DNA from: Adiantum capillus-veneris
Lineage: Eukaryota; Streptophyta; Polypodiopsida; Polypodiales; Pteridaceae
Direction of reading: 5' to 3'
NCBI GenBank assembly: GCA_014529385.2
Contig: CM043946.1
Span: 36,234,558-36,298,557 of the forward strand
Length of the DNA: 64,000 nucleotides
Part shown: positions 1-10,668 of the stretch, one piece after another
Numbering within the stretch: the stretch's first letter is position 1
How the letters are laid out: each line of letters opens with the position of its first letter
Notes under the pieces: model-generated
The model's database searches: none
Seen by the model: only the letters and a program-made list of their open reading frames with translations
What the model was told of the DNA's origin: nothing
Program-made: the position numbers and the translations under genes

Positions 1-1134
1 GTGATGGGATTGTGCTTTACCTATTTCAATATTTGATTTGTCCATGCTTTCTACAAACTTGCTTGAACCCTACTTGCTTCCCGGGGGATTCACTCTATAT
101 ACGAAACGGGATGCCACCTGCGAGTGGACAACTTTGATAAAATCCTATATACAACTCATATTAGGGCATATGACCCCCCTTTCTACGCTTATACGACAAT
201 CCATGCAAAAAACTATCATACCCCTATCTTACATATTAAATTTAGGTCTTACATTATCTAAATGAGTAAAACTAGTCAAAGAGCGTGTAGCATAGTGACT
301 GGCAGCGTACTAAGGAACCACTTCTATTGATAACTAGATGTACCCTCAATGTGTCTTAGCTTGACTTATAAACTATGTGCCCATTTAGCCTGCACTCTAC
401 CTACTTGTCCAATTCGGGTCCAATTTTGACTCATCTAAATCACTCAAAAACCATGGTTGTAAAGTTTTGTTAGGTTCTCTGTGTAAATTTGCATCTATAA
501 AAACTCTTTATAGCTTTCATCTCTCAACAAATGAACTATATACAAAGCAATGTTAGTTCTTGTATGTATCTTTGTAGCTACTGACTCACAAGGTTGAGGG
601 AAGAATCTTTTGGGAAGCCTTGATTTTGAAACAAAGAAAATTCCTCTCATGTTTCCATTTTCTCACTTCTCCCCCCCCCCCTCCCCCCCCCATAAATATG
701 ATACCCCCTGCCTTATTTTTAAGCTTGGGAGATAAATTACCGGAGGCCTACCCCTAACTTATACGCTTATGTAACTTGTAAAAAAAACCCCTCCCATGCA
801 CTTACGTGGTGCGGTAAGTTTTCCACGGTGAATCCCCCGGGACTTGCTTGCTTCACAAACGGCTTGTGTGTGTCACATTTCAAGGTTGATGTATCCCTTT
901 GAGAAGGTGGTAATTATAGGTATTTGATTATTATGTCCACAATCTCTTGTGAAAATAACTCTAGAAAGAATCAAATAGCTAGCTTAGTGATGGGATTGTG
1001 CTTTACCTATTTCAATATTTTATTTGTCCATGCTTTCTGTACATTTTCTTGAAAACTACTTGTTTGCTTCACAAATGGCTTGTGTGTCACATTTGAAGGT
1101 TGATGTATCCCTTTGAGAAGGTGGCAATTATATG
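1..1134. repeat. Tandem direct duplication of flanking DNA, first copy interrupted by a small transposon
   Basis: Bases 1-79 continued at 842-918 align closely with 987-1134. Both begin GTGATGGGATTGTGCTTTAC and both end around GAGAAGGTGG(T/C)AATTATA. The first copy is split at ACTTGCTT by the element at 80-841. The second copy shows the unsplit site as ACTTGTTT at about 1059-1066. The unit is about 150 bp once the insertion is removed. No coding potential was recognised. The duplication matters because it supplies a local empty site. Confidence 0.85.
80..841 (+). mobile_element. Small non-autonomous TIR transposon, copy A (hAT-like, 762 bp)
   Basis: The segment starts with CCCGGGGGATTCAC and ends with its reverse complement GTGAATCCCCCGGG. 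Perfect 8-bp direct repeats ACTTGCTT lie at 72-79 and 842-849, and the neighbouring duplicate (987-1134) lacks the insert. There is no transposase reading frame, so it is non-autonomous. It carries a C-rich run near 668-690. An 8-bp duplication is the usual mark of the hAT superfamily, but the CCCGGG terminus is not the common CAGGG-type hAT end, so the superfamily is inferred. Related copies lie at 3634-4416 (reverse) and 28611-28821 (truncated). Confidence 0.85.
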
Positions 1135-3633
1135 TAAGACTTGGATTTAATCTCTAGAGGACATTATACCAATGGGTTGGTGAGAGCTCTCCTCTTTGTT
1201 TTACTCTATGGAGGAATCAATGATACAAAAGTCGACCCAGTTCTCATGGAGCACTCCATGAGTGATAGGCATCAACTGCTCCCACTAGTGATTATAAAAT
1301 TGATGAGGAGACTTTTAGTGCATAATAGGGGTGCAATTGATATATAAGTAATGTGAAAGGTGAGCTCTTGAGAGCTTTGATTGAAGGAATAGACACTTCA
1401 AAAGAAAAGCCATCGTTTTGTGAAATCCAAATGACCAATATATTTTTTTCAACACACCAGAGGGCCCACAAGGGGAGATGCTTATTGCTTCCAAATATTA
1501 GCCATTTTACATGGTTGAGCAAGGTCCGCTTACCTTTGGGCAAGAGCCACACAGGCAGGCATCACCATGGTTGCATAATTGATGCACCACATGCTGGGAA
1601 TGATAGAGAGAACTCGTAGCAACTAGCATTTCTTTGAGTCCAAAAGACTAAGGATTGGGATGGAAGCCTAAAGTGCAAACAAAGTCCTTGTGAGTGGTCT
1701 TACATTACAAAGTTTACAAAGCGTTGGGAGCTTGGGGATGCACCTTGTAGGTGCATAGGTGTATCATGTGCACTCAACAGGATGGCATATTATAGCTTAT
1801 ATCAATTATAGATTTACACTTATAGGTAATTCAATCTTTAGACAACGGTACACGTTTATGAAAAAGAGGGATAGTTTTATTCCAATCCACAAAATTTGTG
1901 AAGGGGGTTTTTAATTAGGCTATGATCGCACGTGATATAGAGGATTTTGTAAGGTGGGCCGCTCGATGGGAGCGGTGCCACTTCAAGAAGGAAAGTTATG
2001 CCTTGGAGATGATGAATACAAGGTATGATAGTTCCTTTGTAATACGTGTGAAGCAAAGAGGCCTAGAAGCACTATTTCCATTTAAAAGACCTTGTTGAAT
2101 CATGCATTCTCTACATTCTCTTCTATCAAGGGCACACTTCTTGCCTAAATGTAGGAACTTTATATGAGCTCACATCTTGTGGCAATGGAATCACTTTGGA
2201 GGATATGCCTAATAGATTGTCAGCCAAACTTCTTTGAAAGTATAATTCTCTTTTCTAGTCCCATTTTTATCTCTTGACCTTTTAGAATTACCCGGGAAAA
2301 TTTGTTACCTACCTTGCACATGTTTGAGTTGATAGAGTAACCTTTTGTGGGTGATTATGCATTAGCTTTTGTACCGGGGTGATGGTTCTGAGCTACTATA
2401 GTCAAGAAAATGTGAAATAGTATGTACCAGCTATCAAACAAAAGTTCATTATGTGGTCAACAGTGTTTTGGTTTTTGGCTAAAAATCGATAATTTGGCAA
2501 ATCTTGAAAATTTTGAGCTTTTTTTTGGCTCTCATTGGTGTAGACCTTAAGATGTTTTTCACCAGACTTTGCTATAAGGTTTTGTACTGTGGGGTAGCTA
2601 GTCGCCAAAGATATGCCCACTGAAGAACTTGATGGTAGGGGAGATTGAGGGCCAAGTAGGTTTGATTGACTAAATTTTATGTAGGAGGTCCGAGATCTTC
2701 ACACTCCCTCATTAGTTTTCATCTAGATTTTAAAGACCTTACCCTACTCAACAAGATGTTGTCTCCTAGCAAAACCCTATTACATATAAGGTGTGTTGTG
2801 ACATTGATACTTATTTGAAAATTCTAGGTGGCACTACTTAAATCACTTCTTTCTATTATATAAAAAGTTGTAAGAGATGTTTCTTTTATCCTTACATGTG
2901 ATATTGGAAAAAATGACCAATTAAGGTTTAAATTAAAATTTTTATTGAAAAAATGATAAATTTAATTTTAAAATATTTTGCTCGCCAAATTCATAAATTT
3001 AGATTCATTTTCTCGCCAAAAGCTTGAGTAATATTTCAAGGTCGGTGTCCAAAAAAAAATACACTGGTGGTCAAAGGTTACAAGGGATATTGTGATTGTC
3101 GGAACTGCCTCTATGTCTTAGATAGGTTCTACTTCTCAAACATCTACTCCGGTCCTAAGTTGCATTTATACATCCATATAATAAGTTTTATACTTATAAA
3201 AGGAAATTAAACATTGTATTTCCATATTATACGTGTTTATCCACATAAAGTATATTTTGATCGAATTACATTTTGATCAAAGTCATATTTTTATATATAA
3301 AAAAAGGCACCGACAATTTAAATGAACTTTCAATTCCCTCATTTTTTGGTTTGTCAGAGTACTTGCAGAGCACTTGCATAGCATTTGCCAGCTTATTAGA
3401 GCCCTTTTCTCTTGCTTGATATGATCATTACAATTTTTCTAATTGTTTATTAGTTATAATTAACATTTTTTTGGCTAGCCCTATTATTGTAGAGCATAGT
3501 CTCACACTTTGGGGTTACTTCGCACGTTAGTACCCTATCTCTAACCAAAGTGTCACACTGCAAGGAGAGTTTTGCTTAGGTACCTTTCCTTATTGTGTAG
3601 ACCATTGTGTCACACGACAGGGAGGTTAGAAAG
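1135..3633. other. No recognisable gene, AT-rich intergenic DNA
   Basis: Short open frames occur, the largest about 88 codons at 1353-1619. None resembles a known protein and they overlap each other on both strands. The stretch separates two inverted copies of the same small transposon. No tRNA, LTR or simple repeat of note was seen. Confidence 0.6.
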
Positions 3634-4416
3634 CCCGGGGGATTCACCATGGAAAACTTACCGCACCATGTAATTGCAGGGGAGGGGGGGTTTTTTACAA
3701 GTTACATAAGCGTATAAGTTAGGGGTAGGGCCCCCAGTAATTTATCTCCCAAGCTAAAAATAAGGCAGAGGGTATCATATTTAGGGGGTGGGGGTTGGGG
3801 GGGGGGGGGGCGGGGGGGGGGGAGAGGGGGAGAAGTGAGAAAATGGAAACATGAGAGGAATTTTCTCTGTTTCAAAATCATGGCTTCCCAAAAGATTCTT
3901 CCCTCAACCTTGTGAGTCAGTAGCTACAAAGATACATACAAGAACTAACACTGCTTTGTATATAGTTCATTTGTTGAGGGATGAAAGCTAAAAAGAGATT
4001 GATGAAAATTTACATAGAGAACCTAACAAAACTTTACAACCATGGTTTTTGAGTGATTTAGATGGGTCAAAATTGGACCCGAATTGGCCAAGTCGGTAGA
4101 GTGCAGGTTGAACGAGCACATAGTTTCATAGTCAAACTAAGACACATTGAGGGTACATCTAGCTATCAATAGAAGTGGTTCCTTAGTACGCTACCAGTCA
4201 CTATGCTACATGCTCTTTGACTAGTTTTACTCATTTAGATCATGTAAGACCTAAATTTAATATGTAAGATAGGGGTATGATAGTTTTTTGCATGGATTGT
4301 CATATAAGCGCAGAAAGGGGGGTCATATGCCCTAATATGATTCGTATATATGGTTTTATCAAAGTTGTCCGCTCGCACATGGCAACCCGTTTCGTATATA
4401 GAGTGAATCCCCCGGG
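3634..4416 (-). mobile_element. Small non-autonomous TIR transposon, copy B (783 bp, inverted relative to copy A)
   Basis: The sequence is the reverse complement of copy A with small differences. It has the same CCCGGGGGATTCAC termini, and the flanks are TTAGAAAG (3626-3633) and TTAGAAAA (4417-4424), a 7-of-8 match to a target duplication. A long G-rich tract (about 3786-3830) corresponds to the C-rich run of copy A. There is no transposase. The right flank runs straight into copia-1 gag sequence, so this copy probably landed in that retrotransposon; the left flank could not be recognised as gag. Confidence 0.85.
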
Positions 4417-5095
4417 TTAGAAAATTACACACTTCATCAGCCACTTCTTATGGTTTTTCTACGAGTGGAAAATCACATGTTCCTAATGCTTCTGCTGGCA
4501 GCAATTCGTATGGAAATTTTCGCGATAAGGGCAAAAAGAAGATGTGTTGCCATTATTGTAAAGCTAATGATCACTTGATCAAGCAGTGTCCTAAGTTGAA
4601 GGCCAAAGAGGTTAAGAAGAAAGAGGTTGGTTCCACTACTAATGCTGGTTCCACTACAAATGCAACTATTGTTGAGTCTTTTGGGAAGGAGACTGTGATG
4701 CCAATGTTGATGCAGAATGGGCTTTTAGTGCAGAGTGCACTCATAATCCCAATTTCCATGATGCATGCATGTCAGTTGCTACAGATTCACATGTGTGGTA
4801 TTTTGACAGTGGTGCTACAAAACGCATTACCTCACATCATGATTGTTCACCTCTCTTGAATATGTCCCTCATGTGAATTCAGTTACTTGTGCCAATAATG
4901 CCTCTTATCCAGTCCAGGGAGTTGGAAATATTGTGCTTACTATTGCAAATGGAAATTCTTTTACACTTGTTGACGCACTTTATGTACCTGGGATCAAGAA
5001 GAATCTTTTATGTGTATCTACACTTGCTAGACTTGGTCTTGTAGTCAAATTTGTGGATGACAGATGTATGGTACATGATCTCAGTTTCGGTTGAT
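4417..5095 (+). pseudogene. copia-1: gag zinc knuckle and protease, broken
   Basis: This is a fragment of a Ty1/copia polyprotein. A CCHC knuckle CHYCKANDHLIKQC is at about 4548-4589. It belongs to Gag and binds the element RNA. Past a frameshift, the protease motif WYFDSGATKRIT lies near 4796-4831, followed by a second frameshift and the typical continuation with YVPGIKKNLLCVSTLARLGL (about 4984-5043). In the family this aspartic protease matures the polyprotein. The 5' LTR and N-terminal Gag are missing, replaced by the small transposon ending at 4416. Several stops and shifts make it non-functional. Confidence 0.8.
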
Positions 5096-5179
5096 GAAAT
5101 TGTTGCATCTGGCATTTTATGTCATGGGTTGTATAAGCTCACTTTGTATGACAAGTGTGGGTAGAATTTTGCAAATGCA

Positions 5180-6125
5180 GTTGCGGATTATAAGGCTATT
5201 TTAGATGCAAAACTTTGGCATGCATGTTTTGGACATCTGGACTTTGCCAGTTTGCTATGTTTGCAGAAATATGATATGGTTGCTTCTTTACTACCTCTTC
5301 AAGCACCTATCAAACATGTTTGTGAAGGTTGTATTTTGGGTAAGATACAGCATTCAAAGTTTCCAAAGGATGGTTCAGTTAGGGCCACAGGCAGGTTGCA
5401 GCTTGTGCATGATGTTTATGGGCCCATGCAAACTTCGTCTTTGGGCAATTACCTTTACTTCCGGGATTTTATTGATGATTACTCCAAGAATGCATGGGTA
5501 TTTCTGCTTAAAGGGAAGGCTGAATTATTTTTGTGCTTCAAACAATTTCTGGCTATGGCTGAAAATGTCTCCAAATGTACTACGGGCACCCTTCATTTCG
5601 ATAGAGGGTGGAGTATATGTCTCATGAAGATAATGTATTTCCGCATGGTCGTGGGATGAAACACCAATGTATTGTGCCTTATACGTCTCAACAAAATGGT
5701 ATTGCTGAGAGGAAAAACAGGTCACTCACAAAAATGGCACGATGTATGGTCAAACGTCAAGCTTTGCCACATTCGTTTTGGCTTGAGGCCATTATGTGTG
5801 TCACTTATGTACTTAACAGGTGTCCTACAAAATCTTTGTAGTCTATTACTCCATATGAAGCATGGCATGATAGAAAGCCTTCTATTGAGCACATGCGTGT
5901 TTTTGGTTGTTTGGCATATGCTTGGTGCCACAAACATAGCGCAAAAAAATTAAATGATAAGGCTGTCAAATGTATTTTTGTTGGTTATAGTGTTGAAAGA
6001 AAAGGTTACAGGTTGTATCATCCACAAACAAAGTGTATCTTGGTCTCACGAGATGTTGTGGTTGTGGAAGATTCTGTTCAGTACTTGATGTCATGTACTA
6101 ACGACAGCAATGTAAGCTCATAGGA
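5180..6125 (+). pseudogene. copia-1: integrase, broken
   Basis: This is copia integrase, which inserts the cDNA into the host chromosome. The zinc-binding region begins with LWHACFGHLDFA near 5213 and ends in CEGCILGK (about 5323-5346). The catalytic core follows (VYGPMQTSSLGNYLYFRDFI, then PYTSQQNGIAERKNR with the catalytic Glu, near 5668-5724). The C-terminal part has HMRVFGCLAYAW and CIFVGYSVERKGYRLYHP up to a stop at 6121. It needs at least two frame changes and contains stops at about 5838 and 6121. The reading direction continues through a weakly coding linker to 6495, where gypsy-1 interrupts it; the rest resumes at 16272. Confidence 0.85.
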
Positions 6126-6495
6126 CATTTATGACACTTTGTTGCCTCTTTTCAATGGTGGAAGTTCAAATGTAAATTCCAATGAGGAAAATGTACATCC
6201 TATGGGGGTTTATGAAAATATTACAGATTAGCCTATTACTGATGTAGATGTACATGATGTATATGATGAGAAAAGGACTGAGAATGATCAGGCTAGAGGT
6301 ATGCCTAAATGGCTGGTGCATACTTTGCATGACAGTAAGTTGGATGCACCTTTGTCTAGTCATACGCGTTCAGGTTCTTGCCATGCATCTTATAAATCAA
6401 ATTGTTATGCTTTGGCTGTGTCTAGCTTACATGATGTTGAGGAACCTCTATCTTTTGATGAAGCATAGAATTTAGAAAATGGGATGGCTACCATG

Positions 6496-7990
6496 TGATG
6501 CATGGTTTTTAGGACCCCTTCTGAAGATGCAATAAAGGCACAGTCAGTTGTTGGGGAAATGAGGATACTCTAGTCCAAGGGATCTCGAAAGAGAAGAAAA
6601 ATCTACTTCACAAGCACCAAAGAGTAAAAAGTGCCATGGACAGAAGATACGTGGGAACGAGCTCTTATGCATGCCTACAACCTATATCTTACAGAATAGC
6701 CCATTCTAGGTGTGAATTTCTAGTGAAATTTACACGAGGATGTTCGTGTGGACTCACAGCACAACATACTCCGTTTTCACTTTTTTACCGACAGTAAATA
6801 TTTTTTACCTACAGTAAATGTTTTTCACCTACATGGTAAATACAAATCACTTTTTACCTATGGTAACTTTTTTTACCCATGGTAAATATTTTTTACTGCA
6901 CCATAAGTATTTGGTAGGTAACAGTTCACTGTTACTAGAAGCAGTGATTGGGCATCAACAATGCAGTTACAGGAGGAGAAAAGGGGAAAATCTTATGGTA
7001 AAGGTGAGTCAACAGGGATAAAGACTTTTGAGTTGAAAAGAGACATGCTGATTTTTTCAAAGAACACATGTCAAAAGAAGCCATGGTTGAGGATTTTTTG
7101 AGAATTTGATATTCAGGAGGACCCAGCAGGTCCCCCCCTGACATGTGCAGAACCTCCAGTTTCAACAGCCACCTTACCTGCTCTTAAATGTTGGTCAAGG
7201 CCTTATCCCCATGTGTCACAATCAGAAAAATCAGCATTTACCCTCCCCTCTCACATCACTCTAGAGAATATCTTGATGGTGACATATCAGGTGACCTCAA
7301 TTTGTTGACCACCCTAAGCAAAAAGTAACCCCAATCAACGGATTTAAGCATGTTTATCCCTAATCCTAAACCCTCTCAGAAACCTATATAAGGAGGCCTT
7401 CTCTCACTCAAAACACAACACTTCACCCACTTCACCACGCAATGAAGCTATGACGACATTGCTCACAACGAGGAGCTATGGATGGAGCTCTACTCTCTCT
7501 CCCTCTCTCTCTCTCCCTCTAGTATGCTACATTACTAGCCCTAAAACCTAAATAAGGAGTCTTCTCTCATGCTCCATGGCCACCATCCTCACCATCATTC
7601 TCTAAGGTATTGATGTGTTGCTAGTAGGATCATACCTACTTGCTGGGTTGATTGTTTTTGACAAGGGATTATGCCATCCTTGGCTTGCTTCTCTATATCC
7701 TTGTTATGTATGATCAGACGCCATTGTATTGTTAAGCTGATGTCTTGTGTATATATATGTTACATAAGGTCCCTAAGCTTCGTTCTATGTGTTTTGCCAT
7801 ATGTTTTGATGCCATCATAATGCCAGAAGTCTCACTTGCCTATGTGCACTATGTGTGAGGTCCCTAAACCTCTTAATTTAGGGTGGTGCCCCCTTTGTTT
7901 TGTTCTTTGCTTGGTTGCATGAGGCGTGGTTTGTGGAGTGTGCACGAGTACAGAGGCCACCCGATTGCACTGCTCTTTTTACCGCTATCA
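6496..7990 (+). repeat. gypsy-1 5' LTR (1495 bp)
   Basis: It begins TGATGCATGG and ends CCGCTATCA. U3 holds a run of related TTTTTACC-x-GTAAAT units at about 6779-6905. The TATA box is at 7385-7391, followed by a CT-rich leader. Compared with the 3' LTR it has about 20 extra bases inside the U3 unit array (one repeat unit) and about 48 extra bases near 7611-7658. Confidence 0.95.
7385..7391 (+). promoter_or_regulatory. TATA box of gypsy-1 5' LTR
   Basis: TATATAA lies in the context CCTATATAAGGAGGCC. The same context is at 15709-15715 in the 3' LTR, and a similar CCTATATAAAGAGGCC occurs in the gypsy-4 LTR (minus strand, about 59652-59658). The transcription start would be about 30 bp downstream; that is an inference. 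Confidence 0.65.
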
Positions 7991-8010
7991 TTTTGGTGCC
8001 CCCACTGAGG
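7991..8010 (+). other. gypsy-1 candidate primer-binding site
   Basis: Directly after the LTR end the sequence reads TTTTGGTGCCCCCACTGAGG. A TGG at 2-4 bp from the LTR is where the tRNA 3' CCA would pair. The TGGTGCC core is close to the common TGGCGCC type, but I cannot assign the tRNA. Confidence 0.5.
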
Positions 8011-8062
8011 AGGGCTACACAAACCTTCAGTCCACAAGCAATGAAGATGTGCAATCTACAAC

Positions 8063-9031
8063 ATGGACGAATGGCGTGAGGAGTTTGCAAATTGGAGAAC
8101 AGAAGAGGAGGAGGCTTTAGAGGCCTTAAAAGCTTTCATCGAGGTCTTGTTACCAGGTTGCAGTGTCATTGTAATTCAAGAAGTAAGTTCTTCTACATGC
8201 CTTGTTCGTGATCGCCGCCAACGAAGGAGAGTAAGAAGAAGAGCTTGATATACCTCTCCTCTCAACCTATGAGTGCTCCAGAAACCTCCAACGCACACGA
8301 GCTTGAAATATTCTACATCAACATACACGAAGGTACTGTGACACACATTAAGGGAAGAGAAAGCATCACCAGACCTCTCTTTCCCGAGGAGCCGACTAAG
8401 AGGAGGAAGATCACCTCTACACCTAAGTGGCCCAAGGCCGCAGCGCGTGCTCAAGCGTAAGGTAACATTTGGCTTAATCTCATTAATAAGGGATTACATG
8501 ACCACTACAGGCAAGAAAAAGGCTAGTGAGCAACCAACTTCAACCTCCAACTTGCAACCACGACTCTCACCCCTAAATCCTCCTGAAGCAAAGAGGCGAA
8601 GGCTTGCCTACAAGATTGCCGCCCGTCTGCGAGTGCTCCCAGTGCACTTTGTGAATCCAGACACCACCAATCCCAAGCCAACCTCCTGTTCGCGTGAAGA
8701 TCACTTTGGATATTGTCCAAAGTGCTTTGGAGACCGGGTGAAAAGCCTCCCTGCCCTACCTTTGCTGCTAATTTTCAAGAAGTTATCTCAATCTAAGGAA
8801 ACTATCTTAGTTGATGATGTGCTGCACATCAATGGTGTCACTTTCATTCGTCATGCTGATTATGGTAATAGCATCCAATTGTTGCTTGCTAAAAGGCTCA
8901 GCATTGTACAAAGTGTTGCCATCATGCCTTACGTCTTCACAGATGCATCAGGAAGAGTCGAAGTGATCCAAGGTGCTGACCTTCTATGGCTGATCAGGCT
9001 CATTGGTCCCAAGGTGGTGCAACTAAGCTAG
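8063..9031 (+). pseudogene. gypsy-1: extra ORF upstream of gag, unknown function, broken into three frames
   Basis: Between the 5' LTR and gag a coding stretch can be followed through three overlapping frames: 8063-8248, 8245-8460 and 8447-9031. The first part is acidic (MDEWREEFANWRTEEEEALE). The second contains a basic cluster (EEPTKRRKI), and the third begins with KRKVTFG and contains EAKRRRLAYKIAARLRV. The remainder is hydrophobic and compact, with YCPKCFGDRV as a possible CxxC element. I do not recognise a domain. Tat/Ogre elements are known to carry an additional ORF in this position, which fits. A further open frame, 9036-9275, may be its tail. Frame changes make it probably inactive. 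Confidence 0.5.
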
Positions 9032-9366
9032 GCTCTTGTGTGTAAGTATGGATGCCAATAATGAGAATGATGATCCCCACATGTTTCCTTTTCATTTTGT
9101 GCGTCATATCCGTGTGAATATTTGTATTGATAGAAAAATCTTTTATCAGCAAAGAATAGCCCTGTTGTTTGGAGCCGAGAGACTTGGGGAAATCTTGCGC
9201 TCTCCTCATCCTGTCATTCTACCCTTACTAGACTATTACCATTCCTTTGATGTGTCGATCTTCATCCTATTTTGAGCTAAGTTGTGCTAAAGCTCCAAAT
9301 TGTAATTACCATACTCTATTCTAAAATAAATTGGAGCTGTTTGTGTAATTGTTTACTCTCTCACTT

Positions 9367-10662
9367 ATGGCCTTTCCTAATTTTTATGGTAAGCCTGGGG
9401 AGGTTGCTCCAGACTTTTTGGATAATTTGGAAATGGCCTTTCTGGTATCGGGAAGGGATGACGAAGCTACTAAGTTAAGGGCCTTTCCTTTGGTCTTGAG
9501 GGAAGGTGCAAAATTATGGTATCAAACTTTGGCACCTGAAGAAAGAAGAGACTGGGAGTCCTTAAAGATGGACTTCATCGAAAAATTTCGCCGCCATGAG
9601 CCTCCAGAGGAGATATGGAGACAGCTCTTAGAGCTACGCCAAACATCACCCAATGACTATAGAAGCTATGAAGGAAAGTTTTCCAACCTGTGGGAGAAAT
9701 GGTGTGCATCACTAGGTGAAGGAGAAAGGGCGCCAGAATGCCTAAAGAAGGACTGTTTCCTGGCAGGGATTTACCCCATCCTTCTAGAAAAGGTAAAAGG
9801 TAAATTCCCAGATACCTTTGATAAAGCTATGACTTATGCAAGGGATAAGGATAGGAAGTTAAAATTCCAAGCTCAACTACAAGGGGGAATGGAGCCTCCA
9901 CCGCTAGCTCAACCTACGGCAAGGGTAGTAGCAGGGACAGGAGCAACAGACCAAGAGTCCTCTCAACAAGAATTACTTCAACAAATCACCAATCAACTAG
10001 AGAGCCTGTCCATCAATCTGGTTCAAGGTGTAAGGGCTCCCCAGCCAGGAAATGAACGAAATAGACAAGAAGGACAAAGGCAAGCACGTGAGTACATTTG
10101 CTACAACTGTGGAGAGGTAGGTCACGGCATGTATTATTGCCTCCATCCACGACGCTATCAAGGAAATGGTAATCAAAGACGGCCTCCTCGCCAGCAAGTC
10201 ACTCCTCCTCGAGCTAGGCCACTAAATGGACAAAATGCACACGTGGCTCCACCAATCCAAATATTGAGACCCCCTCCTCCACCACCACAAGCACCAGCAG
10301 AGATCCCTCCACTACCATCGGGAGGGGAGGACAGGGCTGTCTCTGTCATAAGTCTTGACAATGGTAAGGATAAAGGGAAAGAAAAAATGGAGGAAGCTGT
10401 TGCCATGCCAATAAAGAGAGTTAGGAGACAAAGAACTGATGAAATGGAAGCTTCAGAGCCGGATAAAGGGAATGAGGGTTCCTCCCAAGTGATAGGAGAC
10501 AAGAAAAGGAAGAGTAGGTCAAGGAGGCACATAGGAGTAGAAGACTTTCCACTTGGGGTAGGATCCATACCTTACGACCTGGTAGCAGATGTGAGTAAGA
10601 AAGGACCAAAGATTTCATGGCAGCAACTCCTCCACCTTTCCCCAAAGATGCGTAGAACCTAG
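9367..10662 (+). CDS. gypsy-1: Gag (capsid/nucleocapsid)
   Basis: This is an uninterrupted Gag of about 431 residues from ATG 9367 (MAFPNFYGKPGEVAPDFLDN); the frame is also open upstream, but only without an ATG. Residues about 1-170 form the retrotransposon gag domain (LWYQTLAPEERRDWESLKMD, then FRRHEPPEEIWRQLLELRQ). A CCHC knuckle CYNCGEVGHGMYYC lies at about residues 245-258. After it comes a proline-rich linker (about 290-325) and a basic KKRKSRSRRH segment. In the family Gag assembles the particle and packages RNA. The stop is TAG at 10660-10662, and an ATG opening the protease frame follows 6 bases later in the same frame, so readthrough is possible. Confidence 0.9.
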   Translation: MAFPNFYGKPGEVAPDFLDNLEMAFLVSGRDDEATKLRAFPLVLREGAKLWYQTLAPEERRDWESLKMDFIEKFRRHEPPEEIWRQLLELRQTSPNDYRSYEGKFSNLWEKWCASLGEGERAPECLKKDCFLAGIYPILLEKVKGKFPDTFDKAMTYARDKDRKLKFQAQLQGGMEPPPLAQPTARVVAGTGATDQESSQQELLQQITNQLESLSINLVQGVRAPQPGNERNRQEGQRQAREYICYNCGEVGHGMYYCLHPRRYQGNGNQRRPPRQQVTPPRARPLNGQNAHVAPPIQILRPPPPPPQAPAEIPPLPSGGEDRAVSVISLDNGKDKGKEKMEEAVAMPIKRVRRQRTDEMEASEPDKGNEGSSQVIGDKKRKSRSRRHIGVEDFPLGVGSIPYDLVADVSKKGPKISWQQLLHLSPKMRRT

Positions 10663-10668
10663 TCTAAG

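Noticed and set aside
1141-1619. Short plus-strand frames of 68 and 88 codons
   Set aside because: No similarity, overlapping frames on the opposite strand, and no conserved start context.
10173-10568. 131-codon minus-strand frame
   Set aside because: Shadow of the gypsy-1 Gag frame on the other strand.
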